The notes: generated by a model from the letters alone, not told the origin. 64,000 bases of DNA from Marinobacterium marinum (GCF_013868415.1 NZ_JACEMT010000052.1:1-64000), one strand, 5' to 3'; shown: positions 8,602-16,599, counted from the stretch's first letter. A program made the numbers and translations.

Positions 8602-10297
8602 ACCCCAGCCCCCCCAGATTCCGCTTGATCTCAGCCTCCAGCCGGTCACTCTCGGCGAACTGCGCCCGCAGCTGCTCAGTCAGCCGGGCCATCTTGTCAG
8701 CGAACGGCTCACCGTCGTCCTCCTGATCCGGCGCACCGACGTAGCGGCCCGGTGTCAGCACGAAGTCGTGCTTCTCGATCTGCTGGAAGTCCACCGATGC
8801 GCAGTACCCGGCCACTTCCTCATAACCTTCACCACGCTGCCACGCATGGAAGGTGTCAGCCACTTTGCGGATGTCGTCAGTGGCGAAGTCACGCAGCACA
8901 CGATCACGCATGTAGCCGAGGTTGCGTGCGTCGATGAACAGCACTTCGTCGCGGCGGTCGCGCTTCTTACCGTCCTTGCCAGACTTGTCTTTGGTCAGGA
9001 ACCAGATGCAGGCCGGGATCTGGGTGTTGGTGAACAGCTGTCCCGGCAGGGCGACCATGCACTCGACGAGGTCTTCTTCGATCAGACGCTTGCGAATCTC
9101 ACCTTCGTTGTTGGTGTTGTAGCTCATGGAGCCGTTGGCCAGCAGTAGTGCCATGCTGCCCGTGGGTGCAAGGTGGTGCAGCATGTGCTGCATCCATGCG
9201 AGGTTGGCGTTGCCCTTGGGTGGGGTGCCGTATTTCCAGCGGGCGTCCTCGGCCAGTGACTCGCTCCACCAGTCCTTCATGTTGAAGGGCGGGTTGGCCA
9301 TCACGAAGTCGGCACGCAGGTCCGGGTGCTGGTCATCAAGGAAGGTGTCGCCGTTCTTCTTACCGAAGTTGAAGTCGATGCCCCGAATCGCCATGTTCAT
9401 GGCGGCCAGCTTCCATGTGGTGGGGTTGGACTCCTGCCCGTACACGGAGATGTGCTTCTTCTGCTCGGCGGCGTCGTAGTGCTGTTCCTTGGCGTGCTCC
9501 TCGATGAACTTGTCGCTGGAGACGAAGAAGCCGCCGGAGCCCATGGCTGGGTCGTAGACACGCCCGCTGTAGGGTTCCAGCATCTCGACGACCAGCGTCA
9601 CAATGCTCTTGGGCGTGTAGTACTGACCACCTTGCTTGCCCTCTGCCAGTGCGAACTGGCCAAGGAAGTACTCGTAGACGTGGCCGAGGATGTCTTTGCT
9701 GTGCAGGCTCAGCGGCTCGCCGTTGTACAACGGCTTGGTGAACGAGGTGTCGGAGAAGGTATTGATCAGGCCCAGCAGCTTGTCGTTGTCCAGCTGGTAC
9801 TGGCTGATGCGGTTCAGAATGCCTTTGAGTTTGGCGTTGCTGCGTTCGATTTCTTCCAGCGCGTTATCGACCAGCCACGAGACTGAGCGCAGTTTGACGT
9901 CGTGACCGGCATCATCCTGCCAGAGCACTGTGCCCACCGGTAGCACTGCTTTTTCCTTCAGCGTGCTCCAGCGTGCCGCCTTGGGCACCCAGAACACGTT
10001 GGCCTCACGGTAGTAGTCCAGCACCTCCAGCTCGCCACGCAGCGCCTGCTGGTAATCCTCGTCGCTGTCGAAGTCGTCACGGGGCAGGTAATAGATATTG
10101 TCGTCAGTGTCGGTCCTGAACAGCTCCAGCAGCGACTCTTGCCGCTCTTCGAAGGCATCGGACACGTACTTGAGGAAGATCAACCCCAGTACCACGTGCT
10201 TGTAGTTGGCGGCATCAAGGTTGGAGCGCAGCTTGTCGGCGGCTTTCCAGAGCTTGGCGTCCAGATCGTTAAGGAATTGCTGTTCCGTGTTGTTCAT
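8591..10297 (-). CDS. hsdM: type I restriction-modification DNA methyltransferase subunit
   Basis: A 568-residue N6-adenine methyltransferase of the HsdM type. The N-terminal helical domain (MNNTEQQFLNDLDAKLW...) leads into the catalytic domain with the SAM-binding motif DPAMGSGG at 249-256 and the catalytic NPPF at 335-338. Start ATG 10297 overlaps the stop of the WYL gene as ATGA. A 42-residue upstream extension of the open frame lies inside the WYL gene and does not match the family. Start overlap, strand and spacing make WYL-hsdM-hsdS-DUF2971 one transcript. A TTGTACAA palindrome lies at 9723-9730 within the coding sequence. Confidence 0.97.
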   Translation of the reverse strand: MNNTEQQFLNDLDAKLWKAADKLRSNLDAANYKHVVLGLIFLKYVSDAFEERQESLLELFRTDTDDNIYYLPRDDFDSDEDYQQALRGELEVLDYYREANVFWVPKAARWSTLKEKAVLPVGTVLWQDDAGHDVKLRSVSWLVDNALEEIERSNAKLKGILNRISQYQLDNDKLLGLINTFSDTSFTKPLYNGEPLSLHSKDILGHVYEYFLGQFALAEGKQGGQYYTPKSIVTLVVEMLEPYSGRVYDPAMGSGGFFVSSDKFIEEHAKEQHYDAAEQKKHISVYGQESNPTTWKLAAMNMAIRGIDFNFGKKNGDTFLDDQHPDLRADFVMANPPFNMKDWWSESLAEDARWKYGTPPKGNANLAWMQHMLHHLAPTGSMALLLANGSMSYNTNNEGEIRKRLIEEDLVECMVALPGQLFTNTQIPACIWFLTKDKSGKDGKKRDRRDEVLFIDARNLGYMRDRVLRDFATDDIRKVADTFHAWQRGEGYEEVAGYCASVDFQQIEKHDFVLTPGRYVGAPDQEDDGEPFADKMARLTEQLRAQFAESDRLEAEIKRNLGGLGYDC

Positions 10298-11232
10298 ACA
10301 GTCCCTCGGGGGTGTACAGATGGGGTCGCGGCTGGCGGCAGTGGTACAAAGCCCGGTGCCAGCGTCATATTCGGTATAGGGTAATCGGTCATGCGACACA
10401 GGATGTCGCTGTTGCGCAGCCACAGGTGATACTCAGGGCCATGCTGGCTGTGGTCAGTTGTACAATCCACGTTCCAGCGGCGCAGCAGGTAGCCCGCCAG
10501 TGCGGCGCGCACCGGCAGCGTCATCATGGCATCCGTCATGCCGTACTCGAAGGCGATGGTCTCGGGGTGTGCCAGTGTTGGGTGTGGAACCAGTTCGAGG
10601 CTGATCTCGGTATGCCAGTTCCTGTCCTGATCACGCAGTGACGGTAGATTGGTGTCAGTGTCATCAACGGTTGCGGACTCGATGCGATTAATCACGAAGT
10701 CGGCATAGCGTCCCCGATCCGCGTCAAAGGCCCGCAGATGCCATCTAAGGCCGTTATCGACCAGAACCAGTGGAACGATGCTCTTATGTGAAAAACCGCT
10801 GGAAAGCGACCTGTAGGCGATTCTGAGCGCCTTACCGCTGAACAGCGCTCGGCTTACCGGTATCAAGACATCCAGTGACGGGGCCGACAGGCGGCCCGAA
10901 AGCTCGGAGGGTAACCACGACGGCGGGGTGGACACGAAGTCGTCACCGTAGCCTTCAGACAGTGCTGTAAGTACCTGTGCCGGGGTGTAGTTGTACAACG
11001 GCGTGAAATCGGCTGCAGGGCGGTAGGTTTCGTCGGCGTGGTCGTAAACGATGTTGCCGGGCGCGAGCTGGCGGTAGAGGGCGAAAGCCCGTGAGGCTGC
11101 TGATTCACTGAGTCGGAAACGGTTAATCAGGTCCACGCGATTGACGCAGCCCAAGAACAATAGTCTGAACTCAACATGAGCCAGACGCTCTTGCTGCGGT
11201 TGAGGAATCTCGGCAAACGCCCTCTGCCCCAT
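10294..11232 (-). CDS. WYL-domain transcriptional regulator of the defence operon (BrxR/CapW-like)
   Basis: A 312-residue regulator with the three-part layout of BrxR/CapW proteins: an N-terminal winged helix (about 15-75, RVDLINRFRLSESAASRAFALYRQ), a WYL domain (about 125-205, ALRIAYRSLSSG...IVPLVLVDNGLRWHLRAFDADRGRYADFVINRI) and a C-terminal WCX-type extension. Known relatives repress phage-defence operons until a ligand or damage signal is sensed. It is the first gene of the restriction operon. Its promoter region holds five TTGTACAA palindromes, one between the promoter and the start codon, which suits autorepression. Two more copies lie inside the gene (10458, 10991). Binding of this protein to that motif is inferred. 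Confidence 0.85.
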   Translation of the reverse strand: MGQRAFAEIPQPQQERLAHVEFRLLFLGCVNRVDLINRFRLSESAASRAFALYRQLAPGNIVYDHADETYRPAADFTPLYNYTPAQVLTALSEGYGDDFVSTPPSWLPSELSGRLSAPSLDVLIPVSRALFSGKALRIAYRSLSSGFSHKSIVPLVLVDNGLRWHLRAFDADRGRYADFVINRIESATVDDTDTNLPSLRDQDRNWHTEISLELVPHPTLAHPETIAFEYGMTDAMMTLPVRAALAGYLLRRWNVDCTTDHSQHGPEYHLWLRNSDILCRMTDYPIPNMTLAPGFVPLPPAATPSVHPRGTV

Positions 11233-11245
11233 GTTTTTTCCCTAA

Positions 11246-11297
11246 TTGTACAATACCTCAAGACTGGCACATTACGTCGCGATTGTGGGCCTGTCAA
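11246..11297 (-). promoter_or_regulatory. WYL-hsdMS promoter with downstream operator
   Basis: On the minus strand, a perfect TTGACA (11292-11297) is followed after 17 bp by TAATGT (11269-11274). Transcription would begin near 11262. The palindrome ATTGTACAAT (11245-11254) then falls at about +9 to +16, 13 bp before the ATG, where a bound repressor would block the polymerase. Confidence 0.6.
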
Positions 11298-11375
11298 ACT
11301 GACACCCCTATACTTCTCTCCAAGCAACAATGGACCTTAGGTAAGTATTAGCCCTGCCATTGACGATGAATTTCA

Positions 11376-11492
11376 TTGTTGTACAACAAGCCACCCACAA
11401 GCTCTAAAATTGTACAAAGACTATCAAAATAATAAACACCATTTAACCTTGTACAATTTAAATAGATCGCAAAACATCATGAAATTGTACAA
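11376..11492. promoter_or_regulatory. array of four TTGTACAA palindromes
   Basis: Four copies occur in 117 bp: 11379-11386 (within the 14-bp palindrome TTGTTGTACAACAA), 11410-11417, 11449-11456 and 11485-11492 (within AATTGTACAATT). Centre spacings are 31, 39 and 36 bp. The array lies in an AT-rich stretch between the divergent WYL and excisionase promoters, so it could control both. The last copy sits in the loop of an AAAACATCAT (11471-11480)/ATGATGTTTT (11500-11509) inverted repeat. Confidence 0.65.
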
Positions 11493-11524
11493 TTAAAAAA
11501 TGATGTTTTTTTTGAATTTAAATA

Positions 11525-11804
11525 TTGAAAAATAACTGCAGCACAATTATATTCACGAACGTGATCGACGGTGTCGAGTTATCCACCGCTTTCGCCAGTC
11601 CACGTATCACGTCCTTACGCTGCCCGATATGTAGGCCAAGGAGTGCTCCGCACCACCTCCCCTGCAAGGCTGCATTGCCCCACCGCTCCGCTGTTTAGCG
11701 GTCAGGCACTGCAAAAACTCGCCCATGCCGGGCCGAGTTCCGCACAACGCGTGCCTAAATCAATTAAACCGGAGCAGCGGCCACAGTCTTGGGGACGGAA
11801 TGAA
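11525..11804 (+). promoter_or_regulatory. excisionase/integrase promoter and long GC-rich leader
   Basis: TTGAAA (11525-11530), a 17-bp spacer and TATATT (11548-11553) form a strong sigma-70 promoter. The next good start codon is at 11805, leaving a leader of about 245 nt. The leader switches from the AT-rich promoter to GC-rich sequence with small hairpins such as CCGCT-GTTT-AGCGG. An open frame runs through it from 11571, but its translation is low-complexity and matches nothing I know. It may be a regulatory leader, a small RNA or an old coding remnant. Confidence 0.5.
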
Positions 11805-12293
11805 ATGCAGCACCAAGCTGAAAATATCATCGAAATATCCAACGAAATTACACGTACCATACTTGGTCATATTCAGCTCAGCATTTTTGAGATGCTTTCT
11901 GGTGAGAAGCCTCCCAACACATTGATTTTTGGAAAAGCCAAATATCAACTTATCGAAAAAGATATCAACACGGCCCCTGACGCATTAACCGAACAGAAAA
12001 TGGCAGAAGCCATCGGTGTGTCCACTTCTCACCTGAAGAAGCTGCGATTAAGCGGAGAACTCCCCGAGGGGCAAGTATGGATCAGAGTCGGTAGAAGAAT
12101 TCAGTACAGCATCAAAGGATATAACGCATGGTTCTCAGCTCAGCTCAGCACAAACTCCCAACAGGCGTCGAGCATCATGGCAACGGCCTCCGTATCTGGT
12201 TCATGTGGCAAGGCAAGCGTTGGCGGGAACCGTACCCGTACGTACCGACAAAAGCTAACATCCAAGCAGCGGGCCGCCTTAGAGCTAAGGTAA
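11805..12293 (+). CDS. excisionase-like helix-turn-helix protein
   Basis: A 162-residue frame whose centre (about 50-115) looks like an AlpA/Xis-type DNA-binding domain: ALTEQKMAEAIGVSTSHLKKLRLSGELPEGQVWIRVGRRIQYSIKGYNAW. Such proteins sit before tyrosine integrases and steer excision of islands or prophages. I chose ATG 11805, preceded by GGGGACGG. The longer open frame from 11571 adds 78 residues that do not look coded. The last 55 codons overlap the integrase gene by 166 bp in another frame, and that tail (SSIMATASVSGSCGKASVGG) looks like non-selected sequence, so the functional part probably ends near residue 110. Confidence 0.6.
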   Translation: MQHQAENIIEISNEITRTILGHIQLSIFEMLSGEKPPNTLIFGKAKYQLIEKDINTAPDALTEQKMAEAIGVSTSHLKKLRLSGELPEGQVWIRVGRRIQYSIKGYNAWFSAQLSTNSQQASSIMATASVSGSCGKASVGGNRTRTYRQKLTSKQRAALELR

Positions 12294-13333
12294 TCAACCT
12301 CATCAAGCTGGATGCCTTTGACGAGCAACACTACCTGAGTTTATTCCCTAACACGACACAGATCGAGATACACGATGCCGTGATCACCTTCGCCAATGCC
12401 GCTCAGGGGTACTTGGATGACCTAACAGTCTCTCCAGCAGTGCGTAACGAATACCGTAAAATTCTTCAATCACGCTGGATGCCTCTACTTGCCGATCGCG
12501 CTATTAGCTCCATTACATTCCCGGAACTTCGCCAAATGACGCGTGATCATCAATGGCCCAGTAACAAAACCCGTAACAACTGCCTAACGCCATTACGCAG
12601 AGTATTCGAGTGGGCTGTTGATGGCGAGTTGATTGATTCGAACCCAGCCGCCAAACTCAAGAACTTAAAGCACCAGAAATTGCCTGTCGATCCATTCACA
12701 AGGGAAGAAGTAGCAAAGATTTTGGGTTATATGCACAGCGAGTTCACGGGAATGAAGCGGATCTATTTCCACTATTTTGAGCTGGCATTCAATACCGGCA
12801 TGCGAACTTCCGAGCTCCTAGCATTGGAGTGGGATGATATCGATTTCAAAAGCGGCTACGCACTTGTAGATAAGGCTAAGGTCCGTGGTGTCGTGCGAAA
12901 TACCACGAAAACCGCTAATTTTCGACACGTGTCATTAAATGAGAATTCAATTCGCACGATCTGTGCGCTAAGGGAGCTGACTGGAACACATCACAGCCGT
13001 TTACTATTTCTCGCTCCTCAGACAATGGAGCCAGTCACTTCATACAAAGCCCCTTTAAAGGTATGGAAAAATGTACTCAAGGAACAGGGCATCCGTTATC
13101 GGAGACCTTATAACACCCGTCATACATATGCCTCCCTAGCATTCATGAAAGCAATACCTATAGGCTTGATTGCTAAGCAGCTGGGTCATTCAGTGACCAC
13201 TCTCGCGAAAGACTACGCAACGTGGATGAAAACAGAAGAAGACAAACGACACCTGAGCAACATAAACCTGCCATCTTTCGGAGGACTCACGATACATGCG
13301 GGTTCCTCCATAGCGCTCCCCTCACTTAAATAA
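12128..13333 (+). CDS. tyrosine recombinase (island integrase, DUF3596 arm-binding type)
   Basis: A 401-residue phage-type integrase. The N-terminal arm-binding region (about 10-40, GVEHHGNGLRIWFMWQGKRWREPYP) is of the DUF3596 class. A core-binding SAM-like domain (about 80-180) and the catalytic domain follow. Catalytic residues are Arg226 (NTGMRTSEL), Arg331-His332 (NTRHTYAS), His354 (QLGHS) and the nucleophile Tyr363 (KDYATWM). The first histidine of the classical HxxR box is Tyr328, as is common in this subfamily. It ends 283 bp from the 3' end of tRNA-Pro, which fits integration into that tRNA. Confidence 0.93.
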   Translation: MVLSSAQHKLPTGVEHHGNGLRIWFMWQGKRWREPYPYVPTKANIQAAGRLRAKVINLIKLDAFDEQHYLSLFPNTTQIEIHDAVITFANAAQGYLDDLTVSPAVRNEYRKILQSRWMPLLADRAISSITFPELRQMTRDHQWPSNKTRNNCLTPLRRVFEWAVDGELIDSNPAAKLKNLKHQKLPVDPFTREEVAKILGYMHSEFTGMKRIYFHYFELAFNTGMRTSELLALEWDDIDFKSGYALVDKAKVRGVVRNTTKTANFRHVSLNENSIRTICALRELTGTHHSRLLFLAPQTMEPVTSYKAPLKVWKNVLKEQGIRYRRPYNTRHTYASLAFMKAIPIGLIAKQLGHSVTTLAKDYATWMKTEEDKRHLSNINLPSFGGLTIHAGSSIALPSLK

Positions 13334-13399
13334 AACCCTCAACCTGCTGAAGCACAACACCAGCCATCTACGGCCCATCTCTAGCCCCTTCTCTCGTTT

Positions 13400-13427
13400 G
13401 CGTAGCTGCATTGCATAGCAGCTACGC
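13400..13427 (+). terminator. probable integrase terminator
   Basis: GCGTAGCTGC (13400-13409) and GCAGCTACGC (13418-13427) form a perfect 10-bp stem with an 8-nt loop, followed by TTGTTT. It lies 67 bp after the integrase stop. The stem is strong and the T-tract modest. Nothing else stands out in the 282 bp between the integrase and the tRNA gene. Confidence 0.55.
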
Positions 13428-13615
13428 TTGTTTCCCCATGTAACGCTTCATGGCCTATGACTAGGCTATCAGGATGGTAATCCACGCTTAGCGCGCGCAC
13501 AAACCGATCACACGCCACAGCATGATTTAGGATGATGAATGATTGAGGGAACTACAAGATATGACTGGCTTTGCCCCATCCATGCCCCAGATGGAATGTA
13601 ACTCTTTGAGTTAAA

Positions 13616-13692
13616 TGGTCGGGACGGCAGGATTTGAACCTGCGACCCCTTGCACCCCATGCAAGTGCGCTACCAGACTGCGCTACGCCCCG
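13616..13692 (-). tRNA. proL: tRNA-Pro (anticodon GGG)
   Basis: A 77-nt cloverleaf with the CCA encoded. The acceptor stem is CGGGGCG/CGTCCCG with one G-U pair. The anticodon stem is CTTGC/GCAAG around the loop ATGGGGT, which gives GGG, reading CCC and CCU proline codons. The T-arm contains GGTTCGAATCC. Its 3' end faces the integrase and the defence island, the usual orientation for a tRNA used as an integration site. A small hairpin (GGAACTGA 13701-13708/TCAGTTCC 13713-13720) lies just upstream of the tRNA 5' end. Confidence 0.95.
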
Positions 13693-13852
13693 ACTAGGCG
13701 GGAACTGAAGGATCAGTTCCGAAGAGGATGCGAATATTACCCCAAGCTTTTGAAAAATGGAAGCTTTCAATATGCAGTTTTTTCTTTTCGTCCCTTAAGG
13801 CTTATTTAAGTTTTCAAATCCAGACTGGGTAGCCATGAAGAGGAGCTACCCG

Positions 13853-14515
13853 ATGAGCATCAACCCTCCCATGGTCAGTTGTCCGTCTCAGCTGAGCCTG
13901 CATGAGCAGGCATCGGAGACGCGGGCCGAAGTTGAACATTTCATCCATGATCGTTTCGTCACCGAACACAACGCAGAGGTCAGGGACTTTCTGCCTACGC
14001 TGGTCAGTTGCCGTGGTACACAAGGCGAGCTGATGGCCGCCGCCGGTTTCCAATTGGCCAGTGAAGGCGTGTTGTTTCTGGAGGCCTATCTGGATGCCCC
14101 GATCGAAGCGTGCCTGGCCTCGCTCGGCACGACCGGCTGCTCACGCGATAGGATTGTCGAGGTGGGCAACCTCGCCACACAACGGCCGGGACAGGCTCGG
14201 CAGCTGATCATCACGCTGGCGGCCTGGTTCCACCGTCGTCAGCTGGAGTGGGCCGTGCTGACACTGACCCCGGTGCTGATCAACAGCTTCCGCCGTCTGG
14301 GCCTGGAGGTTCACCTGCTGGCAGAGGCGGTGCAGTCGCGACTCCTGCACTCACTGAGCGACTGGGGCCACTACTATGCACAACACCCCAGGGTTGTGGC
14401 CGTCTCCATTCCGGCCAGTGCCCGGCACTTGAGGAAAGCCGCGCAGGCCCATCGGCATCGCCCACGGGGCGGCATCTCCAAGGGTCACAATAATGGAGAT
14501 CGTCCCCATGTCTGA
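13853..14515 (+). CDS. thermostable-haemolysin family protein (GNAT-like)
   Basis: A 220-residue protein matching the family named after the Vibrio thermostable delta-haemolysin. Core signatures are HDRFVTEHNAEVRDFLPTLV (about 30-50), AAAGFQLASEGVLFLEAYLDAPIE (about 62-85), IVEVGNLATQRPGQARQLI (about 102-120) and NSFRRLGLEVHLLAEA (about 144-160). The pattern is that of an acyltransferase-like fold related to GNAT/autoinducer synthases, so a real haemolysin activity is doubtful. There is no signal peptide. ATG 13853 has AGGAG 8 bp upstream, better than the in-frame ATG at 13835. It opens a co-directional operon with the ligase (8-bp overlap), oxidase and dehydrogenase, which suggests a role in making or transferring an acyl group. 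Confidence 0.75.
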   Translation: MSINPPMVSCPSQLSLHEQASETRAEVEHFIHDRFVTEHNAEVRDFLPTLVSCRGTQGELMAAAGFQLASEGVLFLEAYLDAPIEACLASLGTTGCSRDRIVEVGNLATQRPGQARQLIITLAAWFHRRQLEWAVLTLTPVLINSFRRLGLEVHLLAEAVQSRLLHSLSDWGHYYAQHPRVVAVSIPASARHLRKAAQAHRHRPRGGISKGHNNGDRPHV

Positions 14516-15926
14516 ACAACTGCTCATGACCTTGAACCATTGGGCTCGGCAGCAGCCCGATGCGATCGCCTTGCAGGATGCCCATGCATCCCTGAGCTGG
14601 GGTGAACTGCCAGCGGCTATCGACCGGGTCGCGGATCGCCTTGAGCGGGATGCGGGACAGCGTATCGCGCTGCTGGCCGACAACAGCCGTCACTGGGTCC
14701 TGGCCGATCTGGCGGCACTCAAGCTGCAGCGTCCCCTGATTCCGGTCCCACTGTTCTTTAGCGAAGAGCAGCGAGCCCACCTGTTCAGCCGTGCTGGCAT
14801 TGATACGTTAATGACCGTCGAAGACGACCAGCTGCAGATCCGCCGTTTACAAATACCGGCCACTGAGTTGCACCCGGGCACCGCCAAGATCACCTTTACC
14901 TCGGGTACCACCGGCGCGCCCAAGGGCGTCTGCCTGAGTGCCGATCAACAGCTGCAGGTGGCGCACAGCCTCGCGGAGCGACTGTCAGGCCTCGGCATCC
15001 GGCGTCATCTCTGCCTGCTCCCGCTGGCGACCCTGCTGGAGAACATCGCCGGTGTCTATACGGCATTGCTGATGGGTGCCAGCGTACAGCTGCCGCCGCT
15101 GGCAACTCTGGGCTGGCAAGGTTCCAGTGGACTTAATGTCGAACAGCTATTGAGTGCCCTGCACCAGCACCGGCCGGATTCGTTGATTACCCTGCCCCAG
15201 ATACTGTCTGCGCTGGCGGCCACCGGTGAGCGGGGAACCACCCTGCCGGAGCTGAGGTTTATCGCCGTGGGTGGCGCACGGGTGGGCGCAGACCTGATCC
15301 GGCGCGCCCGCGCCCAGGGGCTGCCCGCCTACGAGGGCTACGGCCTGTCCGAATGCGCCTCGGTGGTCAGCCTGAATACGCCCGGCCAGGATAGCATCGG
15401 CAGCGCCGGCCGCGCTCTGGGCCATAACCATCTGAACCTGAGCGCCGAAGGCGAACTGCTGATCGAGGGCAACTGCATGCTCGGTTATCTCGGCGAGCCG
15501 CCGCACTCGGGTGTCTATGCCACCGGCGATCTGGTCCGTGTGGATAACTCGGGATTCCTGCATATCGAGGGGCGCCGCCGCAACGTCATCATCAACAGTT
15601 ATGGCCGAAATCTCAGCCCTGAATGGGTGGAGTCAGAGCTGCTGGCTCAGCCCGGCATCGAGGAAGCTGTGCTCTACGGCGAGGCTCGGCCGTTCAACTG
15701 CGCGCTGATCCATGCGCCTTCTCTGAATAACGATCAGCTCGATGCACATCTGGCAAGGATCAATGCCCGCCTGCCGGACTACGCCCGCGTCCGCCAATGG
15801 ACACGTCCGGAAATCTCCATGCGCAAGCAGAGCGGGCTGTATACCCTCAACGGACGCCCGCGCCGCGCCGCCATTGCGACCCACTTTGCCGACACCCTTG
15901 AATCCATCTATGCAACCGATTGCTGA
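14508..15926 (+). CDS. AMP-forming acyl ligase (ANL superfamily) with altered A10 motif
   Basis: A 472-residue adenylate-forming enzyme, somewhat shorter than typical acyl-CoA synthetases. The P-loop TSGTTGAPKG lies at 131-140, the A5 motif is YEGYGLSECA, the A7 motif ATGDLVR, and the hinge region GRRRNVIINSYGRNLSP. The C-terminal A10 motif reads LNGRPRR: the lysine that normally completes adenylation is Arg450. This may be subfamily-typical or mean changed chemistry. The start at 14508 has GGAG upstream and overlaps the previous stop by 8 bp. Its substrate, perhaps a fatty acid, cannot be read from sequence. The adjacent oxidase and dehydrogenase suggest its product is processed further. Confidence 0.82.
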   Translation: MSEQLLMTLNHWARQQPDAIALQDAHASLSWGELPAAIDRVADRLERDAGQRIALLADNSRHWVLADLAALKLQRPLIPVPLFFSEEQRAHLFSRAGIDTLMTVEDDQLQIRRLQIPATELHPGTAKITFTSGTTGAPKGVCLSADQQLQVAHSLAERLSGLGIRRHLCLLPLATLLENIAGVYTALLMGASVQLPPLATLGWQGSSGLNVEQLLSALHQHRPDSLITLPQILSALAATGERGTTLPELRFIAVGGARVGADLIRRARAQGLPAYEGYGLSECASVVSLNTPGQDSIGSAGRALGHNHLNLSAEGELLIEGNCMLGYLGEPPHSGVYATGDLVRVDNSGFLHIEGRRRNVIINSYGRNLSPEWVESELLAQPGIEEAVLYGEARPFNCALIHAPSLNNDQLDAHLARINARLPDYARVRQWTRPEISMRKQSGLYTLNGRPRRAAIATHFADTLESIYATDC

Positions 15927-15939
15927 ACAGGAAGCCACC

Positions 15940-16590
15940 ATGTCCTTTTACGAACAGCTGCAACTGGAAACCCAAACCGCCCGCCAATACCTGCTGGACG
16001 CACCGATCCTGGTCGCCTGCCAGCGCGGCGACATCAGTCTCAACCAGTACACCGCCTTTCTGACCCAGGCCTATCACCACGTCAAGCATACCCTGCCGCT
16101 GCTGATGGCCTGTGGCAGCCGCCTGCCGGAACGACATGAATGGCTGCGCGAGGCGGTGGCGGAATATATCGAGGAGGAAACCGGTCATCAGGAGTGGATT
16201 CTCAATGACCTGACCGCCTGTGATGTGGACAAGGAAAAAGTTCGCCATGGCCAGCCTGCGATCGAGACCGAGCTGATGGTCGCCTACGCCTACGACCTGA
16301 TCCACCGCATCAACCCGGTTGGCTTCTTCGGCATGGTCCAGGTACTGGAAGGCACCAGCGTAAACCTGGCGACTCCCCTGGCCCAGATCATTCAGGATCA
16401 GCTTGGTCTTCCGGATGCGGCCTTCAGTTACCTGCGCTCGCACGGCTCGCTCGATCAGGAACACTTCCAGTTCTTCCGTGGCCTCATGGACCGGATCGAA
16501 GACCCAGAGGAGCAAGCACTGATCATTCACAGCGCCCGCGTGTTCTACCGTCTTTATGCCGATATTTTCCGCAGCCTGCCGACCGCTTGA
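15940..16590 (+). CDS. haem-oxygenase-like (TenA/PqqC fold) putative di-iron oxidase
   Basis: A 216-residue all-helical protein of the TenA-like/iron-containing redox family. Candidate metal ligands are visible in the expected helices: Glu80 and His83 (EEETGHQEW), Glu137 (VLEGTS), Asp172 and His175 (SLDQEHFQFF). This set resembles haem-oxygenase-like di-iron oxidases such as UndA and CADD rather than thiaminase TenA, which has a catalytic cysteine. I start it at ATG 15940 (preceded by GGAAGCC). The longer open frame overlaps the ligase gene. It lies 13 bp after the ligase and 9 bp before the SDR gene, so it probably oxidises the ligase product or its precursor. Substrate unknown. Confidence 0.78.
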   Translation: MSFYEQLQLETQTARQYLLDAPILVACQRGDISLNQYTAFLTQAYHHVKHTLPLLMACGSRLPERHEWLREAVAEYIEEETGHQEWILNDLTACDVDKEKVRHGQPAIETELMVAYAYDLIHRINPVGFFGMVQVLEGTSVNLATPLAQIIQDQLGLPDAAFSYLRSHGSLDQEHFQFFRGLMDRIEDPEEQALIIHSARVFYRLYADIFRSLPTA

Positions 16591-16599
16591 GAGGCCAAC

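Noticed and set aside
11571..11804. N-terminal extension of the excisionase-like frame
   Set aside because: The 78 extra codons (proline, serine and alanine rich) do not resemble a DNA-binding protein and lack a ribosome site. I treat this stretch as leader.
13701..13720. Small perfect hairpin just upstream of tRNA-Pro (GGAACTGA/TCAGTTCC)
   Set aside because: It lies on the tRNA promoter side, has no T-run and no clear partner. It is too short to call an attachment site or terminator with confidence.
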